A stretch of 36,130 nucleotides of DNA, taken from the NCBI GenBank assembly GCA_030066195.1, contig JASJCB010000143.1, forward strand, positions 1 through 36,130, in the 5' to 3' direction. The position numbers and the translations under genes were made by a program. Positions within the stretch are counted from its first letter, which is position 1. The number at the start of each line of letters is the position of its first letter. The stretch comes from Acidobacteriota bacterium. GTDB taxonomy: Bacteria; Acidobacteriota; Holophagae; Acanthopleuribacterales; Acanthopleuribacteraceae. The notes beneath the pieces are model-generated. The model worked only from the letters and a program-made list of their open reading frames with translations, was not told the DNA's origin and searched no databases. Below, in pieces: positions 25,931-34,426 of this stretch.

Positions 25931-27697
25931 TTGCGTATTTCATCAATTCCGGTATTGCTCTGCCTCATATTTTCAATCGCCGGCTTTGCCCAGGATTTAG
26001 ATCGAAGTTTGACAGAGACCGATATCTCCGAGTGGTTGAAACCCGATCGTAACGACCGTATCGCCGACACCATCCAAGCAATGAAAAAGGAATACCGGGC
26101 CGAAGCAGCACGAATCGTGCTGGACGGCGGCATACCCGTTACGAATAAAGTAATCGAGGTCAGGGGCTCGAAAAACCCGGAGCTTTTCCCCTTCGAAATG
26201 GTCTTTGACATGACCATATCCAATTTGTATTACTCCAATGAGGAAAACCGCAAGCATGCTGTTCGAGACCTTATAAGCTACGGATACCCCTTGGAAGAAC
26301 TCCCCAAACTGGCCTGGATGACGAAAGAAAGTTTTTCCATTTACTACAACCGTCTGTGGGAGCAGAAAGTTCGTCAGCGCGTGGACAATCTGCACGACTA
26401 CGAATTGGAGAAGGTGCTCAAGGAATGGGTCTCCCGCTTGATGGAGCCCCTATCTGACCGAGCCAAAATGGGCTTTACCCGTTTCGCGGTGTATAGAATC
26501 CTGCCGAGCATGGAAAGAACGATCCGCCTGACCGACCCTCCCGCCCGACAACCGGCGCCCGTGATGGGAAAAACAGGCAGCATGGATGCGGCAACCGCAT
26601 TGGACATTTGCCACAAGTTCTATGACGGTTTTATCGATAACCATCGTAGTTTCAGAGTTTCTGTTGAAAACCAGGCATGCAATACCTCGAATGGAAATTT
26701 CAGCGCGAAGACGATTGTAAAGTTCGATATGAGCTTTTTCGCTCTTTACGGCCCACCGATTGATTCAGATACCCTCGCAACTTATACCAAAATCGTTGAG
26801 GATTTTTGGATGTACCGGATCGGTGCGGGTGTGCAATTACCTGGTCAGGACGGTCTCACGACCGCCAATCTGGACTATAAAACGGAAAGCGTTTCACAAT
26901 CGATCGAACAAGTGGCCGAATCCACCGTGCTCAGCCTTGACCCGGATACCTATCTCGCCTATGGCGCCGGTCATATCGAGATCGAGCAAAAAATAGCAGG
27001 CGGCACGCTCAATTTCACACTCGGTGGTTTCGGCTTTTCGGTTGGTGTGGGCTACGGCCCACCGACCTATACAGTGCAAAAACATTCTAAAATGAGAGAG
27101 AACGGTGATCCCTGCACCATTCCGGAACCCACGAACACCGGTGGCGGCGTAAAAGGAGGGGGCGGTCCCGGCGGCGGTATCGACATCGGTGATTGCGGTA
27201 CCTGTCCTCCCGACCATGAGTGTGTGAACGGCGCTTGCGTCAACCTGAACGGTTGTGTCCTGACCTGTCCATCCGGCATGGAATGCATACACGGCGCTTG
27301 TGTCCAGGTAGGTACTTCCGACTGTTTCCCGGGTATCGACCCCGGCTGCGAAGACGACTGGTTCCTCAAAACCCGGCCGACGGAGTACCCGGAGCCTTTA
27401 TTGCTTGGGGACGGCGGCATTCTGGTCATGGATACCAACCTCAACAACAGGATCGACGGCGTGCAGGAATTCCTGTTAGCCATCTTCAGCTTCGAGGGCA
27501 TCGCTTATGATCCCTGGGATGCTCTGGCTATATTCGACCGGAAAGAATTCGGCGGTAATGCGGACGGAAAAATCTCCCCGGCGGACCTTGTTTGGCACAA
27601 GCTCTATTCCTGGCGAGATGAAAACGGCAACGGACAGTCCACCCGACGTGAGTTGATCCCGCTGGAAGAAGCGGGCTTCCCGGAGTTGGAACTGTAA
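25931..27697 (+). CDS. Secreted protein with Cys-rich repeats and EF-hand-like C-terminus (unknown function)
   Basis: 588 residues with a TTG start at 25931; GGGGAGAAG lies just upstream (25920-25928) and a signal peptide follows at once (ISSIPVLLCLIFSIAGFAQ, cleavage after AFA-type site near residue 20). Residues about 21-400 are an all-unknown, mostly soluble region. A Gly-rich linker (about 400-420) leads to two Cys repeats (CPPDHECVNGACV and CPSGMECIHGACV), followed by an acidic C-terminus with Ca-binding-like loops: DTNLNNRIDG, NADGKISPADL and DENGNGQSTRREL. This suggests an extracellular or surface protein stabilised by disulfides and calcium. I recognise no family for the main region. 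It is convergent with the SLC6 transporter, 37 bp apart. Confidence 0.72.
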   Translation: MRISSIPVLLCLIFSIAGFAQDLDRSLTETDISEWLKPDRNDRIADTIQAMKKEYRAEAARIVLDGGIPVTNKVIEVRGSKNPELFPFEMVFDMTISNLYYSNEENRKHAVRDLISYGYPLEELPKLAWMTKESFSIYYNRLWEQKVRQRVDNLHDYELEKVLKEWVSRLMEPLSDRAKMGFTRFAVYRILPSMERTIRLTDPPARQPAPVMGKTGSMDAATALDICHKFYDGFIDNHRSFRVSVENQACNTSNGNFSAKTIVKFDMSFFALYGPPIDSDTLATYTKIVEDFWMYRIGAGVQLPGQDGLTTANLDYKTESVSQSIEQVAESTVLSLDPDTYLAYGAGHIEIEQKIAGGTLNFTLGGFGFSVGVGYGPPTYTVQKHSKMRENGDPCTIPEPTNTGGGVKGGGGPGGGIDIGDCGTCPPDHECVNGACVNLNGCVLTCPSGMECIHGACVQVGTSDCFPGIDPGCEDDWFLKTRPTEYPEPLLLGDGGILVMDTNLNNRIDGVQEFLLAIFSFEGIAYDPWDALAIFDRKEFGGNADGKISPADLVWHKLYSWRDENGNGQSTRRELIPLEEAGFPELEL

Positions 27698-27734
27698 CAA
27701 CCATCGGATTTTGGCGGATCGAAGTCGCGAATCG

Positions 27735-29159
27735 TCAACCGCCCTTCATGCGTTTGTTCAGGAAACCGCCTAGCGCGATCAGGATGCCGATCAGCAATCC
27801 CCACTGGACCAGGAACTGGATTTGGAAGGATTGACCGGCCTGGATGAACCACCAGATCAACAAGGCCAGGCCCTCCACGATCACCAGCACCATCAAGCCG
27901 TTGAACCAGGGACCGGCCTTCAGCCAGGTGGCGTTTTGGTTGAGGATTTCCGAGCGGAACCGGTTCACGCCGAAACGCAGCACCATAAAGGCAAGGAAGA
28001 GGCCGGAGACGATCAGGCCGACGCCCCAAACGAAGTCCTGGTTGTCGAACACCGCATCGAAGAGCGCGCTGGGCGCCCCGACGACCACGCACAAAGTAAC
28101 CGTCACCACAAAGGCCGTTTTGCGCGGCATGTTGAAGTCGGCAAAGAAACGCACGCTCAGTTCGATCATGGCCACCAGGGAGGTCAAAGCCGCTGAAGCC
28201 AGGCCGATGAAAAACAGGGTGCGTACGAAGTTGCCGCCCGGCATGCTCTCGAACAGCACCGGCACCACATGGAAGGCAATCCCTCCCTTGCTGCTGGCGC
28301 TTGAAACATAGGTCACCGCTTCCGCTTGCATGATGGCAAACAGGGCCGGAAAGATCATCAGGGCAACGATCAGTTCGATACTGTTGTTGCCGGCGCCCGT
28401 GGCCATGGGCGTGGTGACCGGGTCCTCCTTGTCGCGGGCGTAAACCGCGTAGGCCAACATCAGGCCCCATCCGGCGCCCGTGGACCAGGCCGATTGCGTC
28501 AGTCCGGCCAGCCAGTGCTTGGGATCGGCCAGGCGCTCCCAGTCAACGGTGAGCAGGTAATCCAAACCCCCGCCGGCGCCGGTCATCATCAGCGACTTCA
28601 CCGCACCGATCATCAGGATGAGGACGAGCATGGGAATCAGCACTTTGTTCAGCCGCTCGATGCCCCCGGCCCCCTTGTAGACGAAAAAGGCGGCAAGGAA
28701 TACGGCGAGTACGTGCCAACCCAAGGCCTCCGGTGTCGAGCGGAAATTGTCGAACAGGGCAATCGCGGCGGTATTGTCCAAACCAGCCAGCGAGCCCTGG
28801 AAGGCGAAGAGCACGTAGCGGAGCGTCCATCCCGTGACCACGGCGTAGTAGCACATGATCAGCATGGTGCAGATGCTGATGAAGCCGCCCATCCAGCTGA
28901 ATTTCTCGCCGATCATGTTCAGGAAGGCGCCGTAGGGTCCCTTGCGATTGTGCTGCCCCACGGACAGCTCGACCATCAGCAAGGGTATGGACCATAGGAA
29001 TAGGAAGATGAACCAGGGAATCAAAAAAGTGCCGCCGCCGTTGGAGGCCACCTCCCGAGGGAACCGCCAGATATTCCCGGTCCCCACGGCCATGCCCATG
29101 CAGGTAAGGATCATGGCCAGGCGCGAACTGAAACGAGGTGCGGATTGATTCGAGTTCAT
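27735..29159 (-). CDS. Sodium-dependent neurotransmitter-type symporter (SLC6/NSS family)
   Basis: 474 residues, inner-membrane Na+-coupled symporter for amino acids or related solutes, usual size for bacterial LeuT/MhsT/TnaT relatives with 11-12 TMs. TM1 carries the unwound signature GTGNIWRFP (canonical form GLGNIWRFP), followed by SNGGGTFLIPWF in TM2. The ATG at 29159 has GGAG about 7 nt upstream. It lies 120 bp downstream of hsdR on the same strand with a terminator candidate between, so it is probably a separate unit. The substrate is not readable. Confidence 0.92.
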   Translation of the reverse strand: MNSNQSAPRFSSRLAMILTCMGMAVGTGNIWRFPREVASNGGGTFLIPWFIFLFLWSIPLLMVELSVGQHNRKGPYGAFLNMIGEKFSWMGGFISICTMLIMCYYAVVTGWTLRYVLFAFQGSLAGLDNTAAIALFDNFRSTPEALGWHVLAVFLAAFFVYKGAGGIERLNKVLIPMLVLILMIGAVKSLMMTGAGGGLDYLLTVDWERLADPKHWLAGLTQSAWSTGAGWGLMLAYAVYARDKEDPVTTPMATGAGNNSIELIVALMIFPALFAIMQAEAVTYVSSASSKGGIAFHVVPVLFESMPGGNFVRTLFFIGLASAALTSLVAMIELSVRFFADFNMPRKTAFVVTVTLCVVVGAPSALFDAVFDNQDFVWGVGLIVSGLFLAFMVLRFGVNRFRSEILNQNATWLKAGPWFNGLMVLVIVEGLALLIWWFIQAGQSFQIQFLVQWGLLIGILIALGGFLNKRMKGG

Positions 29160-29207
29160 CTATGATCTCCATATCTATCGATGTTGCCTCATCTTAACCC
29201 GAATCAG

Positions 29208-29254
29208 GCAAAAGAAAAGCCCGGATTACCCGAGAGCGCGTCAAAACCGCGGGT
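29208..29254 (-). terminator. Candidate terminator after hsdR
   Basis: On the minus strand ACCCG (complement of 29250-29254) pairs with CGGGT (complement of 29228-29232) with inner CG pairs, followed after a few bases by CTTTTCTTTTG (29208-29219). It is imperfect but well placed just beyond the hsdR stop at 29280. Confidence 0.4.
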
Positions 29255-29279
29255 CGATTCAGCCGAAACCGGAGTCTAC

Positions 29280-32200
29280 TCATTCACCCGCAAAGGCCAA
29301 CACTTCCAGGAAACGCCCGATCGCCCGCAGTCCTTCCGCGTCTTCCTCGCGGAAGACCATGGCCTCGAATTCCGGGTTTTTCGGTTCCAGGATCACACGG
29401 GTGTTCAACAGTGCGCCGTCTTCAGCCTCCACCTTTTCGCTGCGGTAGATCTTGACCGTGTAACGGCCGCCGTGCTCCGGGTCGGTCTGGTCGTGCAGCA
29501 GGATCAACAGGGGCAGTCCGTTCTTGCTGCCGCCCCGCACCGGGCCGAACAGACAGGTGCTGCCGTCCGGGATCATGGGTTCCATGGATCGGCCCACCAC
29601 CCGGGCCGCAAACCTGCCGGGTTGCGCCTTGCCTTCGGGCAGGGTCAGCCAATCCTCCGCCTCCAACAGACAGGCCAGGCCCGTGTCCTGCGATTCGCTG
29701 AAGGCGCCCGCCGCCGCGGCGATGTCTACCAGGGGCACACAGGTTTTGAAACGATCCGCCGCCGGCGGCCGGGTGACCACCTCGCACCCGCCCACCTCTC
29801 GGCGTGGCGCCTCGGGCTGCCGAAAGAGCGGCAAGGCTACCGGTGGTTGGGTCAAATCGAAGGCGACGCTTTTGAACTTGTCCATTTTGACCGGGTCCAT
29901 GGACAACTGGTCGCGCTGGTTGCGGTGCGCCTCGTCGCAGTCCATGATGGCGTCCTCCAACGCCCGCGGGAAATCGCCCAGCATGGCCTGCTCTTTACTG
30001 TTGTTGGCCATTTGCAACATCACGGTCTCGTTTTCCCTCAGCTTGTTGCTGATCACCATGGCAAAACCCACCAGGTCGCCGTCGGTCAACTCGTCCGTGT
30101 CGAAAATTTCATTCAGGCGGTCGATGATTTGCGACAGAAATTCTTCGCTTTTGTCTTTCGGCTTGCCGGAGCCGACCTCGTTGCCCGGTCCCAACTTGTG
30201 CTTCTCGCCGTCTTCCAGGATCAGGCGCTGCTGCCTTATTTTGGACAACCGGTAATGGCTCATGGTCACGTTGTCCAGGTCGACGGCGTCTTCATCCGCG
30301 CCGTCTTCCCGCAACAGGGGCCGCAGGTGCCGCGCGTACATGCTCAGCTTCTCCAGGTCCCGCTCGTCGTAGTCTACGATCATGCTCATGAACTCGTAGA
30401 AGCGCACGAAGGTGCCCAGGTCTTTTTTGAAGATTTCCAGGCGGTCCTTCTCTTTTTTGGCCTCTTTCAGTTCGTCTTCCGCGTTGGCCTTCAGCACGGG
30501 ATCGTCGATCTCTTTGGTGCGCTCGAAAATGTCGACGGCCTTCTCGTAATCCGCCAGCGCCTGCTTGTAGCGTTTTTTCCATCGGTCGACGGCCGGTTTG
30601 CAGATATTGGCGATAGCCGCGTTGCTTTTGCTCTCCTGGAAATAGGCCCTGAAGAACTGTTCCACCTCATGCCAGAAAAAAATACCCGGGGCGCACAGCT
30701 TCTCGTACAGGTCCCAAATCTTGTTGGGATCGGACACGTCCGCCAGTTCCGTGGTCTTGTAGTAGGGCTTGAAGGCTTCCGTGATATCGTCCGGTTCGTT
30801 GAAGAAATCCAAGATGAAGACGCCCGTCTCCGCCTTGGTGGGATAGATCCGGTTCAGGCGCGACAGCGTTTGCACGCATTCCACCCCCGCCAACTTCTTG
30901 TCCACGTACATGGCGCACAGCTTGGGCTGGTCGAAACCCGTTTGGAACTTGTCGGCCACGATCAACACATTGTAATCTTCGCCGTCGAAGGCCTCGCGCA
31001 TGTCGCGGCCCTTCAGGCCGGGGTTCATATTCTTCTCGGTGAACTTTTGCCCCGCCAGGTGCTTGGCATCCTTGTCATTTTCCGTGAAGACCACCTCGCC
31101 GGAGAAGGCCACCATGCTGTACAGCTTGCCGTACTTCTTCGACGCGATGTATTTGTCGAAATGCTGCTTGTAACGCACCGCCTCCTTGCGCGAACCGGTG
31201 ACCACCATGGCCTTGGCCTGGCCGTTCAGCAGGCCCATCACGTTGTCCTTGAAATGCTCTACGATCACCATTACCTTTTGGGCGATATTGTGCTCGTGCA
31301 GGCGCATCCACTGGTTCAGCTTCACCCGAGCCCGTTTGCTTTCTACCTGCTTGTCCGCCTCCGGTATCTTCAGCGACAGTTTGTAGGCCACCTTGTAGTT
31401 GGTATAAGACTTCAGCACATCCAGGATAAACCCTTCCTCGATAGCCTGGCGCATGCTGTAGACGTGGTAGGGTTCGGGCAGGTTGGTTCTCGACGGCGTC
31501 TCGTTCGGATCCGGGCATCGACCGAACAGTTGCAGGGTTTTAGGTTTGGGCGTGGCCGTAAACGCGAAATAACTGAGGTTGGGCGAGTCCCGGCGAGCGC
31601 TCACCGTGGCGTCCAAATAATCCTCGGCGGTCATCTCCTTGCCTTCCTCGCCGTCGATCATCAGCACTTCCCGCAGCCGCCTTGCCGTTTTGCCGGTTTG
31701 CGACGAATGCGCCTCGTCGGCAATGACCGCGTAACGGCGCTCCTTCAGGCTGACGCTGTCCTGGATGGCGTCCAAAACGAAGGGAAAGGTTTGAATGGTG
31801 ACGATGATGATGGGCTGCGAACCCTCCAGCGCCGACGCCAGCTTTTCCGACTTGGAACCCGCGCCCTCGTCGCGGGTGATGCGACCCACCACGCCGTCCT
31901 TGTGCTCGAACTGGTAGATGGTGTCTTGCAGCTGGGCGTCCAGCACGGTGCGGTCCGTCACGATAATCACCGAGTGAAACTGTTTGTCACCCTTGTCGTC
32001 GTGCAGCGACGAGAGTTGGTGCGCCGTCCAGGCGATGGAGTTGGATTTCCCGGAACCCGCGCTGTGCTGGATCAGGTATTTGTGCCCGGGCCCCTCGCTT
32101 TTCGCCGCCGCGATCAGCCGGGTGACCACCTCCCACTGGTGGTAGCGGGGAAAGATCAGGGTTTCCTTGCGGTACTTCAACCCCAGCCAGTTTTGCTTTT

Positions 32201-33089
32201 TTTCTATCTGCAGATGGATGAAGCGGGCCAGGATGTTGAGGAAGTTGTCGGGTTGCAGGACCTGGTTCCACAGGTAATCCACGGCGTATCGATTGCGGTC
32301 CTCCGGCACGTCGTTGCCCGCGCCGCCCTCCCGGGTGCCCCGGTTGAAGGGCAGGAAGCCGGTCTTGGACCCCTCCAGCCGGGTGGTCATCTGCACCTGG
32401 TACTGGCTTACCGCGAAATGCACCAGAGCGCCGCGTTTGAAGGTGAGCAGGGGCTCGGCCTTTCTGGTCCTGGGGTCCACGGGAGGACGCGTGGTTCGGT
32501 ACTGGTGCACGGCCCTGTCTACCGATTGTTTGAACTCGGACTTCAACTCCATGGTGACCACGGGAATGCCGTTGACGAACAAGACCAGGTCGATGCGCCA
32601 TTTCCGGGCCGCCTTGCCGGTTTCGTTTTCCTGGGCTTTGGTGATCCAGGGACTGTAGACCAGTTCCGGAACCACCCTCAGGCGGTTTTTCTTGTAATCG
32701 GCCAGGGTCTTGGGGTTCAGATCGTGCTCGGGCTTGAACTGGCAGAGGAAGAAGCGGGTTCCCCGGTCGCGCAGGGGATGGCGCAACACCCCCAGCGTGC
32801 CGAAGCGGCGCATCTCCTTGTTGGACGCGTTGGGGTCGACTTTGTTCAGCTGGGCGGCCACCCGTTCCAGGAACTTCTGTTCCGGGTCTTTCGGGTACAG
32901 GCCGCAAAATTTCTTCCATTGGGTCTCTTGGGTGTCCTTGACAAAGTCCAGCAGATCCTTGGGGTACAGGGCCAACTTGCGGTTGTAGGCGCCTTCTTTG
33001 TTCATGATCCAGCCGTTGGCGACCATCTCGGCGATGATGTCGTTTTGGAAGGTTCGTTCGTTGGCCCTGTCGCCTGGTGGTCTGATCAT
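29280..33089 (-). CDS. hsdR: Type I restriction enzyme R subunit with C-terminal LexA-like S24 domain
   Basis: 1269 residues; ATP-driven DNA translocase and nuclease of a type I RM complex. N-terminal PD-(D/E)xK nuclease: D167, E181-L-K183. SF2 helicase: Walker A HSAGSGKS (342-349), DEAH 458-461, FTATPK motif III, KFQTGFDQPKL motif V, LSRLNR motif VI. Charged helical C-terminal segment (about 830-1060) as usual for HsdR. The last 180 residues do not belong to a standard HsdR: VPLVDIAAAAGAF with a possible Ala1127-Gly1128 cleavage bond, GRSMEPMIPDGS with S1168, and YTVKIY with K1213. This is the Ser-Lys layout of LexA/UmuD/CI (S24 family); spacings of 41 and 45 residues are close to those of lambda CI (38 and 43). 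The ATG overlaps hsdS by ATGA, and GAGGAA lies 5 nt upstream. The nuclease and helicase motifs are intact. Confidence 0.93.
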   Translation of the reverse strand: MIRPPGDRANERTFQNDIIAEMVANGWIMNKEGAYNRKLALYPKDLLDFVKDTQETQWKKFCGLYPKDPEQKFLERVAAQLNKVDPNASNKEMRRFGTLGVLRHPLRDRGTRFFLCQFKPEHDLNPKTLADYKKNRLRVVPELVYSPWITKAQENETGKAARKWRIDLVLFVNGIPVVTMELKSEFKQSVDRAVHQYRTTRPPVDPRTRKAEPLLTFKRGALVHFAVSQYQVQMTTRLEGSKTGFLPFNRGTREGGAGNDVPEDRNRYAVDYLWNQVLQPDNFLNILARFIHLQIEKKQNWLGLKYRKETLIFPRYHQWEVVTRLIAAAKSEGPGHKYLIQHSAGSGKSNSIAWTAHQLSSLHDDKGDKQFHSVIIVTDRTVLDAQLQDTIYQFEHKDGVVGRITRDEGAGSKSEKLASALEGSQPIIIVTIQTFPFVLDAIQDSVSLKERRYAVIADEAHSSQTGKTARRLREVLMIDGEEGKEMTAEDYLDATVSARRDSPNLSYFAFTATPKPKTLQLFGRCPDPNETPSRTNLPEPYHVYSMRQAIEEGFILDVLKSYTNYKVAYKLSLKIPEADKQVESKRARVKLNQWMRLHEHNIAQKVMVIVEHFKDNVMGLLNGQAKAMVVTGSRKEAVRYKQHFDKYIASKKYGKLYSMVAFSGEVVFTENDKDAKHLAGQKFTEKNMNPGLKGRDMREAFDGEDYNVLIVADKFQTGFDQPKLCAMYVDKKLAGVECVQTLSRLNRIYPTKAETGVFILDFFNEPDDITEAFKPYYKTTELADVSDPNKIWDLYEKLCAPGIFFWHEVEQFFRAYFQESKSNAAIANICKPAVDRWKKRYKQALADYEKAVDIFERTKEIDDPVLKANAEDELKEAKKEKDRLEIFKKDLGTFVRFYEFMSMIVDYDERDLEKLSMYARHLRPLLREDGADEDAVDLDNVTMSHYRLSKIRQQRLILEDGEKHKLGPGNEVGSGKPKDKSEEFLSQIIDRLNEIFDTDELTDGDLVGFAMVISNKLRENETVMLQMANNSKEQAMLGDFPRALEDAIMDCDEAHRNQRDQLSMDPVKMDKFKSVAFDLTQPPVALPLFRQPEAPRREVGGCEVVTRPPAADRFKTCVPLVDIAAAAGAFSESQDTGLACLLEAEDWLTLPEGKAQPGRFAARVVGRSMEPMIPDGSTCLFGPVRGGSKNGLPLLILLHDQTDPEHGGRYTVKIYRSEKVEAEDGALLNTRVILEPKNPEFEAMVFREEDAEGLRAIGRFLEVLAFAGE

Positions 33090-34426
33090 GCCGGTTCCTC
33101 TTGAGTCGGTTCGGGGGGTTGCCAGTTGCGGACGTCGATCTTGCCGGTTACCGCTGCTGAGATTAGCGCGGCTCGACGTTCTTGGAGAAGATCGATTTTG
33201 GTAGATGCTATTGATTCAATCTTGTCAAAAGACTCTATTGATCGATCAATGTGAAATGAAATAATCTCTCGCTCATTTTCTGGTGGCCACGCCAAATAGA
33301 AGTTTTTTATTGTGTCAACGTTAACATGAGGAGATGTTGAACCAATTACGTCTTGTTGTGCTTGTCGATATGTGGGATCTGAGTTTAGAGACCACATTAA
33401 ATACTTTGGAGTTTTTGTTGCTCTAAATAACATAACTCTTTGGCCAAGACAAACCATTGCTTCCTTGGGAACTAGTGCCGCGATTCCAAAACGCTCCCCT
33501 TCTCTAGAGTAGATTATATCGTCTGCTTGTGGCGTCAGACGTATGTTTCTATTTTTGTAAACATTTTCATCAACACGCCTGGCATTTTCAATATCCAATT
33601 TACCGGGAGTAATATCAGCGGTACGGATAGCTGGAAACACACCAAAGCTGCTGTATTCGGGCGTGGAGTGAAGACAATCTACGATATCACTGCATTCATG
33701 TTTTAATCGCGTGACTTCCCAATGCGCCGGCACATCACCCAACCATTCAACGCCGGAGGGCTTCATGGGGGCATCGGGATTCAAGCCTTTGGTGACGGCA
33801 TGGCTGATCACTGCCTGGCGTTTTTCTTTTAGCAGTTCGATGAGCTCTTGTTGCTTTTCGATTAGGGTATCGATCTTTGCCGTTTCGTGGTCTAGGAAGT
33901 TGGCGATTTGGGTTTGTTCTTCCTTTGAAGGAGAGGGGGCAACAAAATTGTTGAAGGCTTCCGCGGGTAATCGCCACCTACCCAACTGGGCAGCTCCTTG
34001 ACCAAGCGGGTAAAATATTTTGGAGATGTAACAGAGCTGTAGTAGGTATAAGTAATACCTATCGTGCGATCCTTTATCTTTAAGAGTGAACACTCGATAG
34101 TCAGGACTTGTTACGCCGTTGTATCTGGATATATCCACATAACCAGTCAACAAATCCATGTGGTTCATCGCATATTCTCCACAATGGACTAATTGATACT
34201 TCGAATAATCCATAGACAATTGGCCGTCACCACTTGATATATCCTTAATCTTTACGCCTCTTTGGGTAATTGAAAGAATATCGTGACCAACCTCCCCCGC
34301 GATTCTTTTCTGAATCCGAAATAGGTTTTTGAACCGTTTGAGTTTCCAGTCAGTTGGAATATTGCCCAGCCATGATATTTCGGAATTCTTTTGCTCCAAA
34401 TAAGTCTGATACCTCCCCAAAATCAC
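33086..34426 (-). CDS. hsdS: Type I restriction-modification specificity subunit
   Basis: 446 residues; DNA-recognition subunit with two target-recognition domains (about 15-165 and 230-385), each followed by a long conserved helix (EEQTQIANFLDHETAKID...EKRQAVISHAVTKGL and the matching C-terminal REIISFHID...ERRAALISAAVTGKI). The repeat opening GVEWLGDVPAHWE echoes SEISWLGNIPTDWK, typical of circularly arranged HsdS. The start is GTG at 34426, overlapping the hsdM stop as GTGA, with GGGAGG (complement of 34434-34439) 7 nt upstream. The TRD-coding stretches (about 33190-33700 and 34000-34420) are clearly more AT-rich than the flanking genes, as expected of recombining recognition domains. Confidence 0.93.
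   Translation of the reverse strand: MILGRYQTYLEQKNSEISWLGNIPTDWKLKRFKNLFRIQKRIAGEVGHDILSITQRGVKIKDISSGDGQLSMDYSKYQLVHCGEYAMNHMDLLTGYVDISRYNGVTSPDYRVFTLKDKGSHDRYYLYLLQLCYISKIFYPLGQGAAQLGRWRLPAEAFNNFVAPSPSKEEQTQIANFLDHETAKIDTLIEKQQELIELLKEKRQAVISHAVTKGLNPDAPMKPSGVEWLGDVPAHWEVTRLKHECSDIVDCLHSTPEYSSFGVFPAIRTADITPGKLDIENARRVDENVYKNRNIRLTPQADDIIYSREGERFGIAALVPKEAMVCLGQRVMLFRATKTPKYLMWSLNSDPTYRQAQQDVIGSTSPHVNVDTIKNFYLAWPPENEREIISFHIDRSIESFDKIESIASTKIDLLQERRAALISAAVTGKIDVRNWQPPEPTQEEPA

Noticed and set aside
29280..29860. S24 region as a separate repressor gene
   Set aside because: It is in the same uninterrupted frame as HsdR, without an internal start with a ribosome-binding site or an HTH domain.
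29181..33104. A 1307-codon open frame on the plus strand opposite hsdR
   Set aside because: It mirrors hsdR codon by codon, is rich in His/Gln/Val/Leu typical of antisense frames in GC-rich genes, and shows no domain, while hsdR has complete nuclease and helicase motifs.
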